Source: Sphingomonas pituitosa NBRC 102491
GTDB taxonomy: Bacteria; Pseudomonadota; Alphaproteobacteria; Sphingomonadales; Sphingomonadaceae
NCBI RefSeq assembly: GCF_001598435.1
Contig: NZ_BCYY01000006.1
Location: 62,001-126,000 of the forward strand
Direction of reading: 5' to 3'
DNA: 64,000 nucleotides
Part shown: one piece after another, positions 28,675 through 38,605 of the stretch
How positions within the stretch are numbered: the stretch's first letter is position 1
How the letters are laid out: every line of letters begins with the position of its first letter
Translations under genes and position numbers: made by a program
The notes under the pieces: generated by a model
What the model was told of the DNA's origin: nothing
What the model saw: only the letters and a program-made list of their open reading frames with translations
The model's database searches: none

Positions 28675-29744
28675 CGCAGCTTGAGCGTCGCGAGACCAGC
28701 GAGCGCCAGCACGAAGGCGATGATCCAGAAGCGGATCACCACCGTCGGCTCGGACCAGCCGAGCTGTTCGAAATGATGGTGGATCGGCGCCATGCGGAAC
28801 ACGCGCTTGCCCGTGCGCTTGAAGAAGAAGACCTGGATGATGACGCTCAGCGCCTCCATCACGAACAGGCCGCCGATGATGCCCAGCACCAGCTCATGGT
28901 GCGTGGTGACGGCGATGGTGCCGATCGCCCCGCCCAGCGCCAGGCTGCCGGTGTCACCCATGAACACCGCCGCCGGCGGCGCATTGAACCACAGGAACGC
29001 CAGCCCCGCCCCGATCATCGCGCCGCAGAAAATGGCCAGGTCGCCCGCGCCATAGACGTGCGGGATGCCCAGATAGGTCGCGTAGATCTTGTTGCCGGCC
29101 AGGTACGCAATCAGCATGAAGGCCATGCCGGCGATCACCACCGGCATCGTCGCCAACCCGTCGAGCCCGTCGGTCAGGTTCACCGCATTGCCGAACGCCA
29201 CGATCGTGAACGCGGCGAAGGCGATGTAGAAATAGCCGAGGTCCGGGTGGACCCAGCTGAAGAACGGCACGTAGAGCTGGGTGTTGCCCTCCGCGAAGAT
29301 GATGATCCCGCTGGCGATGCCGGCGATGATGAACTCGCCGATCAGCCGCACCTTGCCCGATACGCCCGCCGTCTTCTGCTTCCGCACCTTGTCGTAATCG
29401 TCGAGGAATCCGATCGCGCCGAAGCCCAGCGTCACGAACATGCACGCCCACACATAGGCGTTGCGCAGGTCCATCCACAGCAGCAGCGCCAGCGTCAGGC
29501 TGGTGAGGATCATCAGCCCGCCCATCGTCGGCGTGCCGCGCTTGGCGAGGTGGGTCTGCGGCCCGTCGGTGCGGATCGGCTGGCCCTTGCCCTGACGCAG
29601 CCGCAGCCAGCCGATGAACTTCGGCCCGATCAGCAGGCCGATCAGCAGCGCGGTCGCCACCGCGCCGCCGGTGCGGAACGACAGATACCGGAAGAGATTG
29701 AAGACGCCGGGGAAGCCCAGCTGCTCCGCGATCAGATAGAGCAT
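28671..29744 (-). CDS. mraY: Phospho-N-acetylmuramoyl-pentapeptide transferase
   Basis: Polytopic enzyme with about ten helices that forms lipid I from UDP-MurNAc-pentapeptide and undecaprenyl phosphate. Catalytic Asp residues sit in [17 protein letters not shown] and [11 protein letters not shown]. The substrate loop PMGGLMI-like segment is present as [12 protein letters not shown], and the HHHFE motif lies near the end ([12 protein letters not shown]). Length is 357 residues. It overlaps murF by 13 bases. Confidence 0.97.
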   Translation of the reverse strand: MLYLIAEQLGFPGVFNLFRYLSFRTGGAVATALLIGLLIGPKFIGWLRLRQGKGQPIRTDGPQTHLAKRGTPTMGGLMILTSLTLALLLWMDLRNAYVWACMFVTLGFGAIGFLDDYDKVRKQKTAGVSGKVRLIGEFIIAGIASGIIIFAEGNTQLYVPFFSWVHPDLGYFYIAFAAFTIVAFGNAVNLTDGLDGLATMPVVIAGMAFMLIAYLAGNKIYATYLGIPHVYGAGDLAIFCGAMIGAGLAFLWFNAPPAAVFMGDTGSLALGGAIGTIAVTTHHELVLGIIGGLFVMEALSVIIQVFFFKRTGKRVFRMAPIHHHFEQLGWSEPTVVIRFWIIAFVLALAGLATLKLR

Positions 29745-31114
29745 GATTGCCTTTCCGCCAGCGCCGCGACGATCGTCGCCAGCCGTACGCCGTTCGACCC
29801 TTTGATGAGAACCGCATCGCCCGGGGCGAGCGTCGATTCGAGCTCGGCCTTCGCAGCTGCGGCATCGGCCACATGGACGAAATCCACCCGCCCCTCAAGC
29901 GCGGCCGCCAGCGGCGCCATCGCTTCGCCCACCAAAATGGCACGGCTCACCCCGGCCTTGGTGATCGGATCGGCGAGCTCGGCGTGGAGCGCATCCGAAT
30001 GGTCGCCCAGTTCGCGCATCTCGCCCAGCACCGCGACCTTGCGGCCGGGCTCGGCCGCGAGCACCGCCAGCGTCGCGCGCATCGAGCTGGGATTGGCGTT
30101 GTAGCTTTCGTCGATCACCAGCGCGCTGCCGTCGCCAACCGCCACGGTCATCCGCGCGCCGCGCCCGGCAAGGCCGCCCAGTTCTGCCAGCGCCAGGCCC
30201 GCGACTTCGAGGTCCCCGCCCACCGCGTCGACCGCGGCGAGGATCGCCATCGCGTTCGACACCCAATGCTCGCCCGGCTGCGATATCGTGAAGCTCAGCT
30301 CGCGATCGCCGAAGCGCGCCATCACGAAGGTGCCGCCGCTGCGCGCGCGCATCGTCTCGACCGCGCGATAATCCGCACCCTCGCTCAGCCCGAAGGTGAC
30401 GATCCTGGTCGCATGGGGCCGCGCGGCATCGATCAGCCGGTCGCGATAGGGGCTGTCATGGGGCACGATCGCGGTGCCGCCGGCGCCGAGCCCCTGGAAT
30501 ATCTCGCCCTTGGCGTCGGCGATCGCTTCGACGCTGCCGAAGAAGCCGAGATGCGCGGGGGCGATCGCGGTGACGATCGCGACGTGCGGCCGCACCAGCC
30601 GGGTCAGCTGGGCCAGCTCGCCCGCATGGTTCATCCCCATCTCGAACACGCCGTAGCGGGCCTCGCGCGGCATGCGGGCGAGGCTCAGCGGCACGCCGGT
30701 ATGGTTGTTGTAGCTCTTCACCGAACGATGCGCGCAGCCCGGATCGATCCGGTCGAGCGCGGCGAACAGCGCCTCCTTGGTGCCGGTCTTGCCGACCGAT
30801 CCGGTGACGCCGATGATCCTGGCCGAGGACCGGGCCCGCGAGGCCGCACCCAGCGCGTTCAGCGCGGCGGTGGTGTCGGCGACCCGCACGTTCGGATGAT
30901 CGGTCGCATCGGAGACCACGGCGCCGGCCGCGCCCTGCGCAACGGCCTGGTCGAGGAAGCGGTGCCCGTCGGTGCTGTCGCCCTTGAGCGCGAGGAACAG
31001 GTCGCCCGGCCCCACTTCGCGGGAGTCGAACGCGACGCCGGAGACGGCGAAGTCCGCCGACGCGGTGCCCTGCGTGGCCGCCGCGATCTCGTCGGAAGTC
31101 CAGAGCGTCGTCAC
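29732..31114 (-). CDS. murF: UDP-MurNAc-tripeptide--D-Ala-D-Ala ligase
   Basis: Mur ligase adding D-Ala-D-Ala. P-loop: [19 protein letters not shown]. Other blocks: [43 protein letters not shown] and [14 protein letters not shown]. The GTG at 31114 gives a GTGA overlap with the murE stop; a further GTG 9 bases upstream is less likely. Length 460 residues. Confidence 0.95.
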   Translation of the reverse strand: MTTLWTSDEIAAATQGTASADFAVSGVAFDSREVGPGDLFLALKGDSTDGHRFLDQAVAQGAAGAVVSDATDHPNVRVADTTAALNALGAASRARSSARIIGVTGSVGKTGTKEALFAALDRIDPGCAHRSVKSYNNHTGVPLSLARMPREARYGVFEMGMNHAGELAQLTRLVRPHVAIVTAIAPAHLGFFGSVEAIADAKGEIFQGLGAGGTAIVPHDSPYRDRLIDAARPHATRIVTFGLSEGADYRAVETMRARSGGTFVMARFGDRELSFTISQPGEHWVSNAMAILAAVDAVGGDLEVAGLALAELGGLAGRGARMTVAVGDGSALVIDESYNANPSSMRATLAVLAAEPGRKVAVLGEMRELGDHSDALHAELADPITKAGVSRAILVGEAMAPLAAALEGRVDFVHVADAAAAKAELESTLAPGDAVLIKGSNGVRLATIVAALAERQSCSI

Positions 31115-32526
31115 GCCGCGCACTCCCGCGCGACCGCGACGTCGTCGAACGGCAGCACCATCTCGCCCACGATCTGCCCCAGTTCATGTCCCTTGCCGGC
31201 GACCAGCACGATGTCGTGCGGCGCGGCCATGGCGATCGCGGCTGCAATCGCTTCGCGGCGGTCGCCGATCTCGGTGGCTTGCGGAGCGCCCTTCAGGATC
31301 GCGCGGCGGATTTCGGCCGGGTCTTCGGTGCGCGGATTGTCGTCGGTGACGATCGCCACATCGGCGCCCGAAGCCGCGACCTGCCCCATCAGTTCGCGCT
31401 TGCCGGGATCGCGGTCGCCGCCGGCGCCGAACACCAGGATCAGCCGCCCCTCGGTATGCGGCTTCAGCGCCGCGATCGCCGCCTCCAGCGCATCGGGGGT
31501 ATGGGCATAATCGACATAGACCGGCGCGCCGTTGGCGGCGATCACCGCCCGCTCCAGCCGACCGCGCACCGGCTGCAGCCGCGCGCAATTGCCCAGCGTC
31601 TCGGTGACGTCGCCGCCGGTGGCGATCACCAGCCCGGCGGCGGTCAGCGCGTTGGCCGCCTGATAGGCGCCGATCAGCGGCAGCCGCACGGTGTGGACCT
31701 TGCCCTCCGCCTCGATCTCCAGCGTCTGGCCGAGCAGCGAAGGCGTGCGCCCCACCAGCCGCAGCGTCTTGCCATGCTCGCCCACCGTGATCAGTCGGTT
31801 GCCGCGCATCCGGGCGAGGTCCTCGACCTGCGGCGCGTGCGGATCGTCCGCCCACACCACAGCGGTGCCGTCGTCGGCCAGCACCTCGGCGAAGAGGCGC
31901 ATCTTGGCGGTGAAATAGGTCGCCATGTCGCCGTGATAATCGAGGTGATCGCGGCTGAGATTGGTGAACGCCGCCGCGCGCACCGGTAGCCCCTCGGTAC
32001 GGTATTGCGACAGCCCGTGCGACGAAGCCTCGAACGCCACGTGCGTCACGCCCTCGCGCGCCAGCCCGGCGACGTTCGACAGGAAGGTGACGATGTCCGG
32101 CGTGGTCAGGCCCGTGGAGACGCGCTCGTCCGCCGTCGTCACGCCCAGCGTGCCGATCGAGGCGGCGTGGAAGCCCGCCATCCGCCACAGCTGGCGCGTC
32201 ATCTCGACGGTGGAGGTCTTGCCGTTGGTCCCGGTCACCGCGGCGGTCACCGCCGGGAACGGCGCGAAGAACTGCGATGCCAGCCCGGCGAAGCGCTGCC
32301 GCGGATTGGCGTCGGCGATGTGCACCGCGCCTTCCACCCTTGCCTCGGGCCGCGCCACCACGGCGATGGCGCCTGCCTGCACTGCGGCGTCGATATAGTC
32401 CTCGCCGTTCACCCGCGCGCCCTCGAACGCGCCGAAGATCGTGCCCGGTGCCACCTTGCGGTGATCAATCGCGAAGCCGGTGACGACCGCGTCGTCTGCG
32501 GTGCCGGTCAGTTGTCCCAGTCTCAT
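31111..32526 (-). CDS. murE: UDP-MurNAc-Ala-Glu--meso-DAP ligase
   Basis: Mur ligase adding the third amino acid. The P-loop is AVTGTNGKTSTVEMTRQLW and the substrate-recognition motif DDNPRTEDP (DNPR) predicts meso-diaminopimelate, as expected for a Gram-negative cell wall. Also present are EASSHGLSQYR and VYVDYAHTPDALE. Length 471 residues. Overlaps of 4 bases with ftsI and murF. Confidence 0.96.
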   Translation of the reverse strand: MRLGQLTGTADDAVVTGFAIDHRKVAPGTIFGAFEGARVNGEDYIDAAVQAGAIAVVARPEARVEGAVHIADANPRQRFAGLASQFFAPFPAVTAAVTGTNGKTSTVEMTRQLWRMAGFHAASIGTLGVTTADERVSTGLTTPDIVTFLSNVAGLAREGVTHVAFEASSHGLSQYRTEGLPVRAAAFTNLSRDHLDYHGDMATYFTAKMRLFAEVLADDGTAVVWADDPHAPQVEDLARMRGNRLITVGEHGKTLRLVGRTPSLLGQTLEIEAEGKVHTVRLPLIGAYQAANALTAAGLVIATGGDVTETLGNCARLQPVRGRLERAVIAANGAPVYVDYAHTPDALEAAIAALKPHTEGRLILVFGAGGDRDPGKRELMGQVAASGADVAIVTDDNPRTEDPAEIRRAILKGAPQATEIGDRREAIAAAIAMAAPHDIVLVAGKGHELGQIVGEMVLPFDDVAVARECAA

Positions 32527-34226
32527 TCGGTTCCCGCTCCCGGCGCCGGCGAACGGTCGACGAGCGGCAACAGCTCGCTCTCGTCGATGTCGCGGGCATT
32601 GTCGGGCGCGATGCCCAGAAGGGCGCCCGTCCGCGCGATCAGGCGCGAGACGACGGGCGCGACGGTCCAGGCCGCGGTGGTGCGCGGCGTGTTGGCATTG
32701 GCCTTGGGCGAGTCGAGCATGGCGACCACCACATAGCGCGGCGCGTCGATCGGGAAAGCCGCCGCAAAGGTGGAGACGTTGCGGTGCTTGTCATAGCCGC
32801 CCTCGCTCGCCGCCTCGGCGGTACCGGTCTTGCCCGCGACGCGGTAGCCCGGCGCCTCGCCCTTGCGGCCGGTGCCCTTCAACACGATCAGCCGCAGCAG
32901 CTGGCGCATCCGCATGCTGGTCGATTCCTGCAGCACGCGGCGGCCCTGCACCGGATGCTCGGCATCGACCTTCATCAGCGTCGCCGGGTGCCACATGCCG
33001 CCGTTGACCATCGCCGCATAGGCGGCGGCAAGGTGCAGCGGCGTCACCGCAATGCCGTGGCCATAGGCGGTGGTCATCACCGTGATCCGGCCCCAGGTCG
33101 CCGGCCATAGCGGGCGGACCGCGCCGATCTCGATGCTCGGCCGCTGGTCGAAGCCGAGGCGGCGGAACATGTCCTGCATCTTCTCCGCGCCCAGTTCGTC
33201 GGCGATCCGCGCGGTGGCGATGTTCGACGAATAGATCAGCGTTTCCGGGATGTTGAGCCAGCGGAACTGCTCGTCGCCGGGATCGTCGTGAATGGTGAAG
33301 CGGCCGACCTTCATCGGCACCGTGGCATCGAACCGCCGCGACATCGAGGTGATCGTGCCCGAATCGATCGCCGCCGCCACCGCGATCGGCTTGAAGGTGG
33401 AGCCGAGCTCGTAGACGCTCTGCGTCACGTTGTTGCGCGGCGGCGGGCCGCCCAGCTGGTTGGGGTTGAAGCTGGGCAGCGAGGTCATCGCGACGACTTC
33501 ACCGGTGTTCACGTCGAGCACCACCGCAGCGGCGCCGCGCGCCTGCAGGTCGGTCATCGCGCGGCCGAGCTCGCTTTCCAGCGCCGCCTGCACGCGCGTG
33601 TCGAGCGACAACGTCACCGGCTTGCCGCGCTGCGCCGGATCGGTCAGCCGCGCCTCGAGCACCTTCTCCATGCCGGTGACGCCGCGGCCCTTGTCGTCGA
33701 GATAGCCGAGCACGTGCGCCGCCATGTCCGATTGCGGATACAGCCGGTCGGTCTCGCGCTGGAACTCGATCGCCGGCTCGCCCAGCGCGTTCATCTGGTT
33801 GACCAGCTCCGGCAGCGCGCGGCGCTTGAGGAAGGCGAAGCCGCCGCCGCTGTGGAGCAGCGCATAATATTGCGCCTGGCTGCGCTCGGGCATCAGCTCG
33901 GCCAGCTTCTGCGCCAGCGCCGCCTTGTCGCCGATCACCTGGTTGGGGTGGATCGCGATCGTCCAGGCATCGATGCTGCGCGCCAGCGGCGTGCCGTTGC
34001 GATCGACAATGTCGCCGCGCGCCGGCACCAGCGCGTTGGAAAGGTCGCGCGCCGTCGCCGGGCCTGCCGACAACGCCAGAAAGGCGAGCTTGCCGAGGAT
34101 CGCCAGCACGCCCGCCCCGAACAGGATCGAGAGGATCATCAGGCGCAACTGCGCCACCGCGACGAGCGCCTCGCGCCCCCCGCCCGATCCCCGCGCACGC
34201 GCGGAAGGGGCGACGACGACGATCAT
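32523..34226 (-). CDS. ftsI: Septal transpeptidase FtsI (PBP3)
   Basis: Division-specific class B penicillin-binding protein. One N-terminal membrane helix (LMILSILFGAGVLAILGKLA) follows a 25-residue cytoplasmic tail. The dimerisation domain contains GDIVDRNGTPLARSIDAW. The transpeptidase domain has the SxxK motif STFK in YELGSTFKPIA, the SxN motif at IYSSNIATA and KTGT in VAGKTGTAEAA. Length 567 residues. The ATG at 34226 overlaps the ftsL stop by 4 bases. A longer open frame above mirrors ftsL. Confidence 0.97.
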   Translation of the reverse strand: MIVVVAPSARARGSGGGREALVAVAQLRLMILSILFGAGVLAILGKLAFLALSAGPATARDLSNALVPARGDIVDRNGTPLARSIDAWTIAIHPNQVIGDKAALAQKLAELMPERSQAQYYALLHSGGGFAFLKRRALPELVNQMNALGEPAIEFQRETDRLYPQSDMAAHVLGYLDDKGRGVTGMEKVLEARLTDPAQRGKPVTLSLDTRVQAALESELGRAMTDLQARGAAAVVLDVNTGEVVAMTSLPSFNPNQLGGPPPRNNVTQSVYELGSTFKPIAVAAAIDSGTITSMSRRFDATVPMKVGRFTIHDDPGDEQFRWLNIPETLIYSSNIATARIADELGAEKMQDMFRRLGFDQRPSIEIGAVRPLWPATWGRITVMTTAYGHGIAVTPLHLAAAYAAMVNGGMWHPATLMKVDAEHPVQGRRVLQESTSMRMRQLLRLIVLKGTGRKGEAPGYRVAGKTGTAEAASEGGYDKHRNVSTFAAAFPIDAPRYVVVAMLDSPKANANTPRTTAAWTVAPVVSRLIARTGALLGIAPDNARDIDESELLPLVDRSPAPGAGTE

Positions 34227-34879
34227 CGCTGTGCCGTTTGCTCGCGCTTCGCCACGCGGCGCAGATCGCTGATCGTGGCAGCGCTCAGCAGCGGCCGGTC
34301 CGGCTTGGCGAGCCGCGCCTTGTCGACCTTCTGCATCAGCCGGCCAAGGTCCTGCGCGGGCTTGCTGTCGGCCTGCGCCACGCGCACGACGGTGGAGTTG
34401 CCCGGGGCGGCCTTGACGGGTGCTGCCGAAGCCGTCGCCATCGGCTTGGCCGCCACGGCCTTGCCTGGGGTGGCAGCAGCGGTCGCAACCGGCTGGGTCG
34501 CCACCGCCGCGGTTTCCACAGGACGCTGGCCGGTCGGGATCACGAGTGCGGCGGTCTCCACCTTGGCGGTGCCGGGCGCGGCCGCTGCGGGCTGGTCGAG
34601 CGCGGCCAGGCCGCTCGCGCTGGCCAGATATTGCTGCGGCTGCGGCGCATTCATCGCCAGCACGTCGCCGTTCCAGCGCTCGATCTGGGCCATGTTGGCG
34701 CGGGTGTCGAACTCGGTTTCCAGGCCACGAATGTCCTTGTGCGCCTGCACGATGGCGGTGTCCATCGCGCGCAGCTTCGCGCGTTCCGCCGCGCCGTGCG
34801 ACGTCACCATGTAGCAGGTCGGCGCAACGATGACGCCGCACAGGAACCAGCCAAGCCCCCTGAAGCCATGCACTGCCAT
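34223..34879 (-). CDS. ftsL: FtsL-like cell division protein
   Basis: Small bitopic protein assigned mainly by position between rsmH and ftsI. It starts with a hydrophobic helix (GWFLCGVIVAPTCYMV), then a coiled-coil-like stretch of about 50 residues (AAERAKLRAMDTAIVQAHKD, then GLETEFDTRAN) typical of FtsL. The remaining C-terminal half is unusually long and rich in Ala, Pro and Val, ending in a charged helix (ISDLRRVAKRE). A GTG codon at 34882 directly precedes the ATG at 34879; both overlap the rsmH stop. At 218 residues it is about twice the usual FtsL length because of the disordered tail. Confidence 0.8.
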   Translation of the reverse strand: MAVHGFRGLGWFLCGVIVAPTCYMVTSHGAAERAKLRAMDTAIVQAHKDIRGLETEFDTRANMAQIERWNGDVLAMNAPQPQQYLASASGLAALDQPAAAAPGTAKVETAALVIPTGQRPVETAAVATQPVATAAATPGKAVAAKPMATASAAPVKAAPGNSTVVRVAQADSKPAQDLGRLMQKVDKARLAKPDRPLLSAATISDLRRVAKREQTAQR

Positions 34880-35826
34880 CACACCATATCCTCACTCGAC
34901 CACGGCGCCGCATCCGTCCGCCGCGCGGCGCGCAGCGTGGACGATCGGGCGCGTGGGTTACGCACCAACTCCGCCTCGCCGGGGCGCACGGCCTTGGCGG
35001 GCGTTTCAAAACTCGGTTCCGCCCGCGGCCCCACCGCCGGGCGATGCCGCGAACCCGCCGGCGTGCTGCCGCTGCGTTCGCGGAAGAAGCGCTTGACCAG
35101 CCGGTCCTCGAGGCTGTGGAAGGTCACCACCACCAGCCGCCCGCCCGGCTTCAGCACCCGCTCCGCCGCCGCCAGCACGTCGGTCAGTTCGTCCAGCTCG
35201 CGGTTGATGTGGATGCGCACCGCCTGGAAGGTCCGCGTGGCGGGATCCTTCTTGTCGTGCGGGCGATGGCCGAGCGCCTTGCGCACCACCGATGCCAGCT
35301 CCGAGGTGCGGGTCAACGGCCGCGCACCGACGATATACTTGGCGACGCGCCGGGCGCGCGGTTCCTCGCCGAGGTGGAACAGCACATCGGCGATCTCGCC
35401 TTCATCCGCGCTGTTCAGCCAGTCGGCCGCGCTCATCCCCTCGCCCGCCATCCGCATGTCGAGCGGCCCGTCCTGCTGGAACGAGAAGCCGCGCTCGGCC
35501 TGGTCGAGCTGCATCGAGGAGACGCCGATATCGAGCACGACACCGTCCACCGGCGCCAGGCCGCGCGCCTCCAGCTCCTGGGCCAGCCGGCTGAACGGCG
35601 CGTGGATCAGCTCCAGCTTGCCGCCGCTTTCCGCGACGAGCGTGGCGCCGTTCGCGATTGCGGACGGGTCGCGGTCGAACGCCGCCACCTGCGCGCCGGC
35701 ACCGAGCATCGCACGGGTATAGCCGCCTGCGCCGAAGGTGCCGTCGACATGGGTCTCGCCGGGCTGGATCGCGAGCGCCTCCAGCACTTCGTCGAGCAGC
35801 ACGGGGATATGGGGCGCGTCGCTCAC
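34879..35826 (-). CDS. rsmH: 16S rRNA (cytosine1402-N4)-methyltransferase
   Basis: SAM methyltransferase (MraW) modifying C1402 of 16S rRNA. It begins [17 protein letters not shown], then motif [16 protein letters not shown]. The catalytic region includes [20 protein letters not shown], and [17 protein letters not shown] and [17 protein letters not shown] are conserved. A C-terminal Arg-rich tail follows. GTG start at 35826 overlaps the mraZ stop as GTGA. Length 315 residues. Confidence 0.96.
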   Translation of the reverse strand: MSDAPHIPVLLDEVLEALAIQPGETHVDGTFGAGGYTRAMLGAGAQVAAFDRDPSAIANGATLVAESGGKLELIHAPFSRLAQELEARGLAPVDGVVLDIGVSSMQLDQAERGFSFQQDGPLDMRMAGEGMSAADWLNSADEGEIADVLFHLGEEPRARRVAKYIVGARPLTRTSELASVVRKALGHRPHDKKDPATRTFQAVRIHINRELDELTDVLAAAERVLKPGGRLVVVTFHSLEDRLVKRFFRERSGSTPAGSRHRPAVGPRAEPSFETPAKAVRPGEAELVRNPRARSSTLRAARRTDAAPWSSEDMV

Positions 35827-36305
35827 ATCGCCCCCTTTTGCTGCATCAGGAACGCGCAGATTTCCTTGAGTTCGGGATCGGCCTTTTCGTCGGCGAGCAG
35901 CACGTCGGGCGCCCAGATGTCGAACGTGTCGCCGCTGCCGACGAAGAACGCCCATTTCTGGATCTTCGCCTTGGCGCGGAAGAAGGGCGGCAGCACGAAG
36001 CGGCCGCTGTCGTCGTACGGCGCCTTTTCGACCATGCCGAAGGCGCGGCGCTTGGGTGCGGCGCTGGGCTGTTCGCCCCGGTCGAGCGCCTGCTGGTCGA
36101 GCTTGTCGATGCGGTCGTACTTCTTCTGCGACCAGCCGGTGTCGTGCGCGGAGAGGCACGAATCCTCCGCATGCACCCCGACGACGATCTGGCGGACATC
36201 CGAATTGCGCTCGGCGGCGGCGCGCAGGTCTGCGGGTATGGCGACGCGACCCTTCTGGTCGACCGCCTGGAGCGCAAATCCTTCGAAGAGCTCCCTATCT
36301 GCCAC
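35823..36305 (-). CDS. mraZ: Transcriptional regulator MraZ
   Basis: First gene of the dcw cluster: a SpoVT/AbrB-like DNA-binding protein that usually represses its own operon. Two repeats are visible: the N-terminal [20 protein letters not shown] and a second one at about residue 85 ([15 protein letters not shown]). A Lys/Arg-rich loop joins them. The GTG at 36305 fits the family N terminus and gives 160 residues. An ORF extending further upstream lacks support. A perfect TATAAT box lies 119-124 bases upstream. Confidence 0.92.
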   Translation of the reverse strand: MADRELFEGFALQAVDQKGRVAIPADLRAAAERNSDVRQIVVGVHAEDSCLSAHDTGWSQKKYDRIDKLDQQALDRGEQPSAAPKRRAFGMVEKAPYDDSGRFVLPPFFRAKAKIQKWAFFVGSGDTFDIWAPDVLLADEKADPELKEICAFLMQQKGAM

Positions 36306-36423
36306 GCCAAACCCCAAGCCGGGCACGACTCTCCCGCCGCCGGAATCACGCGGACCGTGCTCCAGCTGGAGATGTTCGGAAGAAAGGGTTCGTGCCCCCC
36401 TTTTAGTGTGCCCTTTTAACCAC

Positions 36424-36429
36424 ATTATA
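36424..36429 (-). promoter_or_regulatory. Candidate -10 box of the dcw operon
   Basis: On the minus strand, bases 36429-36424 read TATAAT, the perfect -10 sequence. No clear -35 box is found at 16-18 bases (ATCACG at 17). Just downstream are two related direct repeats, AAAAGGGCAC and AAAAGGGGGGCAC, between about 36404 and 36417. They could be operator sites for MraZ, although the classical TGGGN repeats are not evident. Confidence 0.4.
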
Positions 36430-36795
36430 GAGCGGGAAACAACGGGCGTGATGGGGACAGCACGGGAATTTCAGCCACTGATCGCCACCGCTGGGCGCTT
36501 TTGCCATTTTGATCTGTATTTGTTCCCTATACACCCCTTCCCGCGACCAATTTTGTCGGGAAAAGTTCCTATTCTGAAGGGGTAGCGTTCGGATGCGGGG
36601 TAGCGGCATGCACACCGCCATGCGACCCGGCACTTTAACGCAAGCACCGGAAACTGCGGCATTTTTGCCACCGCACCGCTCGGTGACCCGATCAGCGCCC
36701 TGCGTGGCACGGGAAAAGTGGGGCGATTTCCCCAGCGGTCCCCGTGGGCCGATTCCGGTGGGGGCAATTCCCCGGCGGCGCCCGAGTCCCGCGGC
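36430..36795 (-). other. Long gene-free leader region of the dcw operon
   Basis: This 366-base stretch holds no convincing gene; ORFs that cross it have no homology that I recognise. It is richer in A and T near 36480-36580 than its surroundings. On the minus strand it contains TTCCCGACAAAATTGGTCGCGGGAA, whose outer six bases are inverted, near 36541-36565. I see no terminator for the upstream small membrane gene, so readthrough into mraZ is possible. Confidence 0.45.
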
Positions 36796-37116
36796 TTACT
36801 TGCCGGCGGCGTCCTGCCGGTGCGCCTGCTCGCGCGCCTGGGCGGCGGCGGTGGGATCGTCGGTGCTGGGTGCGACGCCGAGTTCGGCAAGCGGTTCGTC
36901 GCGCGTCCGATCGGCGGCGGCATTGTCGACGCCGGTCAGGTTGGCGACGACCGAGGCATTCGACGCCCCCGCCGCGCTCACCGGCGCCTCGCGGTTCGCC
37001 GAGGAGAAGATCGCGAACGACAGCACCATCAGCAGGACCACGGCCGCGAGTCCGGTCATGCCGACGCGGATGCGCTGCATGGCCTGGGCGTGATCCTGAG
37101 GCGAACCGATTTTCAT
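36796..37116 (-). CDS. Small bitopic membrane protein of unknown function
   Basis: A 106-residue protein with a basic N terminus (MKIGSPQDHAQAMQRIRVGM), one membrane helix (TGLAAVVLLMVLSFAIF) and a polar, Ala- and Glu-rich periplasmic tail. I do not recognise the family. The ATG at 37116 is used in preference to an in-frame start at 37140 because the downstream residues fit a cytoplasmic tail. It lies between cysK and the dcw promoter region and points into the latter. Confidence 0.6.
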   Translation of the reverse strand: MKIGSPQDHAQAMQRIRVGMTGLAAVVLLMVLSFAIFSSANREAPVSAAGASNASVVANLTGVDNAAADRTRDEPLAELGVAPSTDDPTAAAQAREQAHRQDAAGK

Positions 37117-37165
37117 GACTGTGGCATAAATGTAACGCACAAGCGCATGCTTGTCGAGCGAAGCC

Positions 37166-38158
37166 TCAACCGCGCGTCAACCATGAAGGAACGGTCAGCC
37201 CCTTCGCCTGCAGCCAGTCGGCATTGTAGAGCGTCGAGAGATAGCGGAAGCCGGTGTCGCACAGGATCGTCGCCACCCGCTTGCCCGGTCCCAGGGCGCG
37301 GGCCAGCCGCACCGCGCCGGCAACGTTGATGCCCGAGGACAGGCCGAGGCACAGCCCCTCCTCCGCCAGCAGCCGGCGCACCCATTCCAGCCCCTCCTCG
37401 TCGGAGATGCGGAACTGGGTGTCGATCGGCGCACCTTCCAGATTGCCGGTGATCCGCCCCTGGCCGATACCCTCGGCGACCGAGGAACCCTCGGCGCGAA
37501 GCTCGCCACAGGCATAATATTCGTAGAGCGCCGCACCATGCGGGTCGCTCAGCGCGATGGTGACCTTCTCGTCCTTCGCCTTCAGCCCCAGCCCCACGCC
37601 GGCGATCGTGCCGCCGGTGCCCGCCGCGCAGGTGAAGCCGTCGATTCGGCCCTCCATCTGCGTCCAGATCTCTTCCGCCGTGCCCACGATATGCGCCTTG
37701 CGGTTGGCGATGTTGTCGAACTGATTCGCCCAGATCGCGCCCTGCGTCTCCTCGGCGATGCGACGGCTGGTATGGACGAAATGGCCGGGGTTCGAATAGG
37801 GCGCCGCCGGCACCAGCACCAGCTCGGCGCCCAGCGCGCGCAGCGTGTCCATCTTCTCGCGCGACTGGGTCTCGGGCATCACGATGATCGTGCGATAGCC
37901 CTTGGCGTTGGCGACCAGCGCCAGCCCGATGCCGGTATTGCCCGCCGTGCCCTCGACGATCGTGCCGCCGGGCGCGAGCGTGCCCTGTTCCTCGGCATCG
38001 TTGACGATGTACAGCGCGGCGCGGTCCTTCACCGACGCGCCGGGATTGGCGAATTCGCACTTGGCGAAGATGTCGCAGCCGGTTGCGTCGCTGGGGCCCT
38101 TGAGGCGGACGAGCGGAGTGTTGCCGATCAGCGCGAGCGTGTTCTGGGAAACGTGCAT
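37166..38158 (-). CDS. cysK: Cysteine synthase
   Basis: Fold-type II PLP enzyme that makes L-cysteine from O-acetylserine and sulphide. The PLP lysine is in NPGASVKDRAALYIV. The acetyl-group loop VEGTAGNTGIGLALVAN and the phosphate loop CAAGTGGTIAGVGLGLKA are both present. Length 330 residues. The ATG at 38158 (MHVSQNTLALIGNTPLVRLK) fits the family N terminus. It could also be a cystathionine beta-synthase-like enzyme, but the regulatory domain is absent. Confidence 0.9.
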   Translation of the reverse strand: MHVSQNTLALIGNTPLVRLKGPSDATGCDIFAKCEFANPGASVKDRAALYIVNDAEEQGTLAPGGTIVEGTAGNTGIGLALVANAKGYRTIIVMPETQSREKMDTLRALGAELVLVPAAPYSNPGHFVHTSRRIAEETQGAIWANQFDNIANRKAHIVGTAEEIWTQMEGRIDGFTCAAGTGGTIAGVGLGLKAKDEKVTIALSDPHGAALYEYYACGELRAEGSSVAEGIGQGRITGNLEGAPIDTQFRISDEEGLEWVRRLLAEEGLCLGLSSGINVAGAVRLARALGPGKRVATILCDTGFRYLSTLYNADWLQAKGLTVPSWLTRG

Positions 38159-38204
38159 GGCGCGTAGATAGGAGCCGCCCCCCGCGGCACGCAAGCAACG
38201 CAAT

Positions 38205-38534
38205 CTATTCGGCGACGCCGGCTCGCTTCAGATGCGGCCCCAGCCGCCCGCCGATCCACAGGAAGAACATCCGGTAATCGGAGAGAAGCGACCAGAGCGG
38301 ATAGGTAAAGGTCGCCGGACGATTGCGCTCGACCCCGAAATGCGCGCCCCAGGCAAAGCCATAGCCGGCGAGCGGGATGGCGATCAGCCACCAGGCGTTG
38401 AGCACTATCCCGGCGGCGAGCGCGGCGAAGGTCAGCGCGGTGCCGATATAATGCAGCCGGCGCGTCGCAGGCCTGGCGTGCTCGCGCAGATAATGGGGCC
38501 AGAAGTCCCGGTAGCGGGTGATCGTGCGGGCCAT
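38205..38534 (-). CDS. DUF962 (Mpo1-like) membrane protein
   Basis: Small integral-membrane protein of 109 residues. The start [20 protein letters not shown] with [10 protein letters not shown] is characteristic of the DUF962/Mpo1 family, whose yeast member is a dioxygenase in fatty-acid alpha-oxidation; bacterial members are less studied. Conserved His residues are in [18 protein letters not shown] and [15 protein letters not shown]. Two membrane helices are visible. It follows cysK in the same orientation after 46 bases upstream. Confidence 0.8.
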   Translation of the reverse strand: MARTITRYRDFWPHYLREHARPATRRLHYIGTALTFAALAAGIVLNAWWLIAIPLAGYGFAWGAHFGVERNRPATFTYPLWSLLSDYRMFFLWIGGRLGPHLKRAGVAE

Positions 38535-38605
38535 GATGCGGTCCTACGCCCTTTCGGATGTCGTCGAAAGGGGGCCGGGGCGGCATTGCCCCCCCCGCCC
38601 CGCGA

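Noticed and set aside
36403..36923. Two minus-strand ORFs in the mraZ leader
   Set aside because: They cross the probable promoter, are Arg/Pro-rich and lack ribosome sites.
37166..38158. Cysteine synthase as part of the natural-product cluster
   Set aside because: It lies about 17 kb away, next to ordinary genes, with no operon link.
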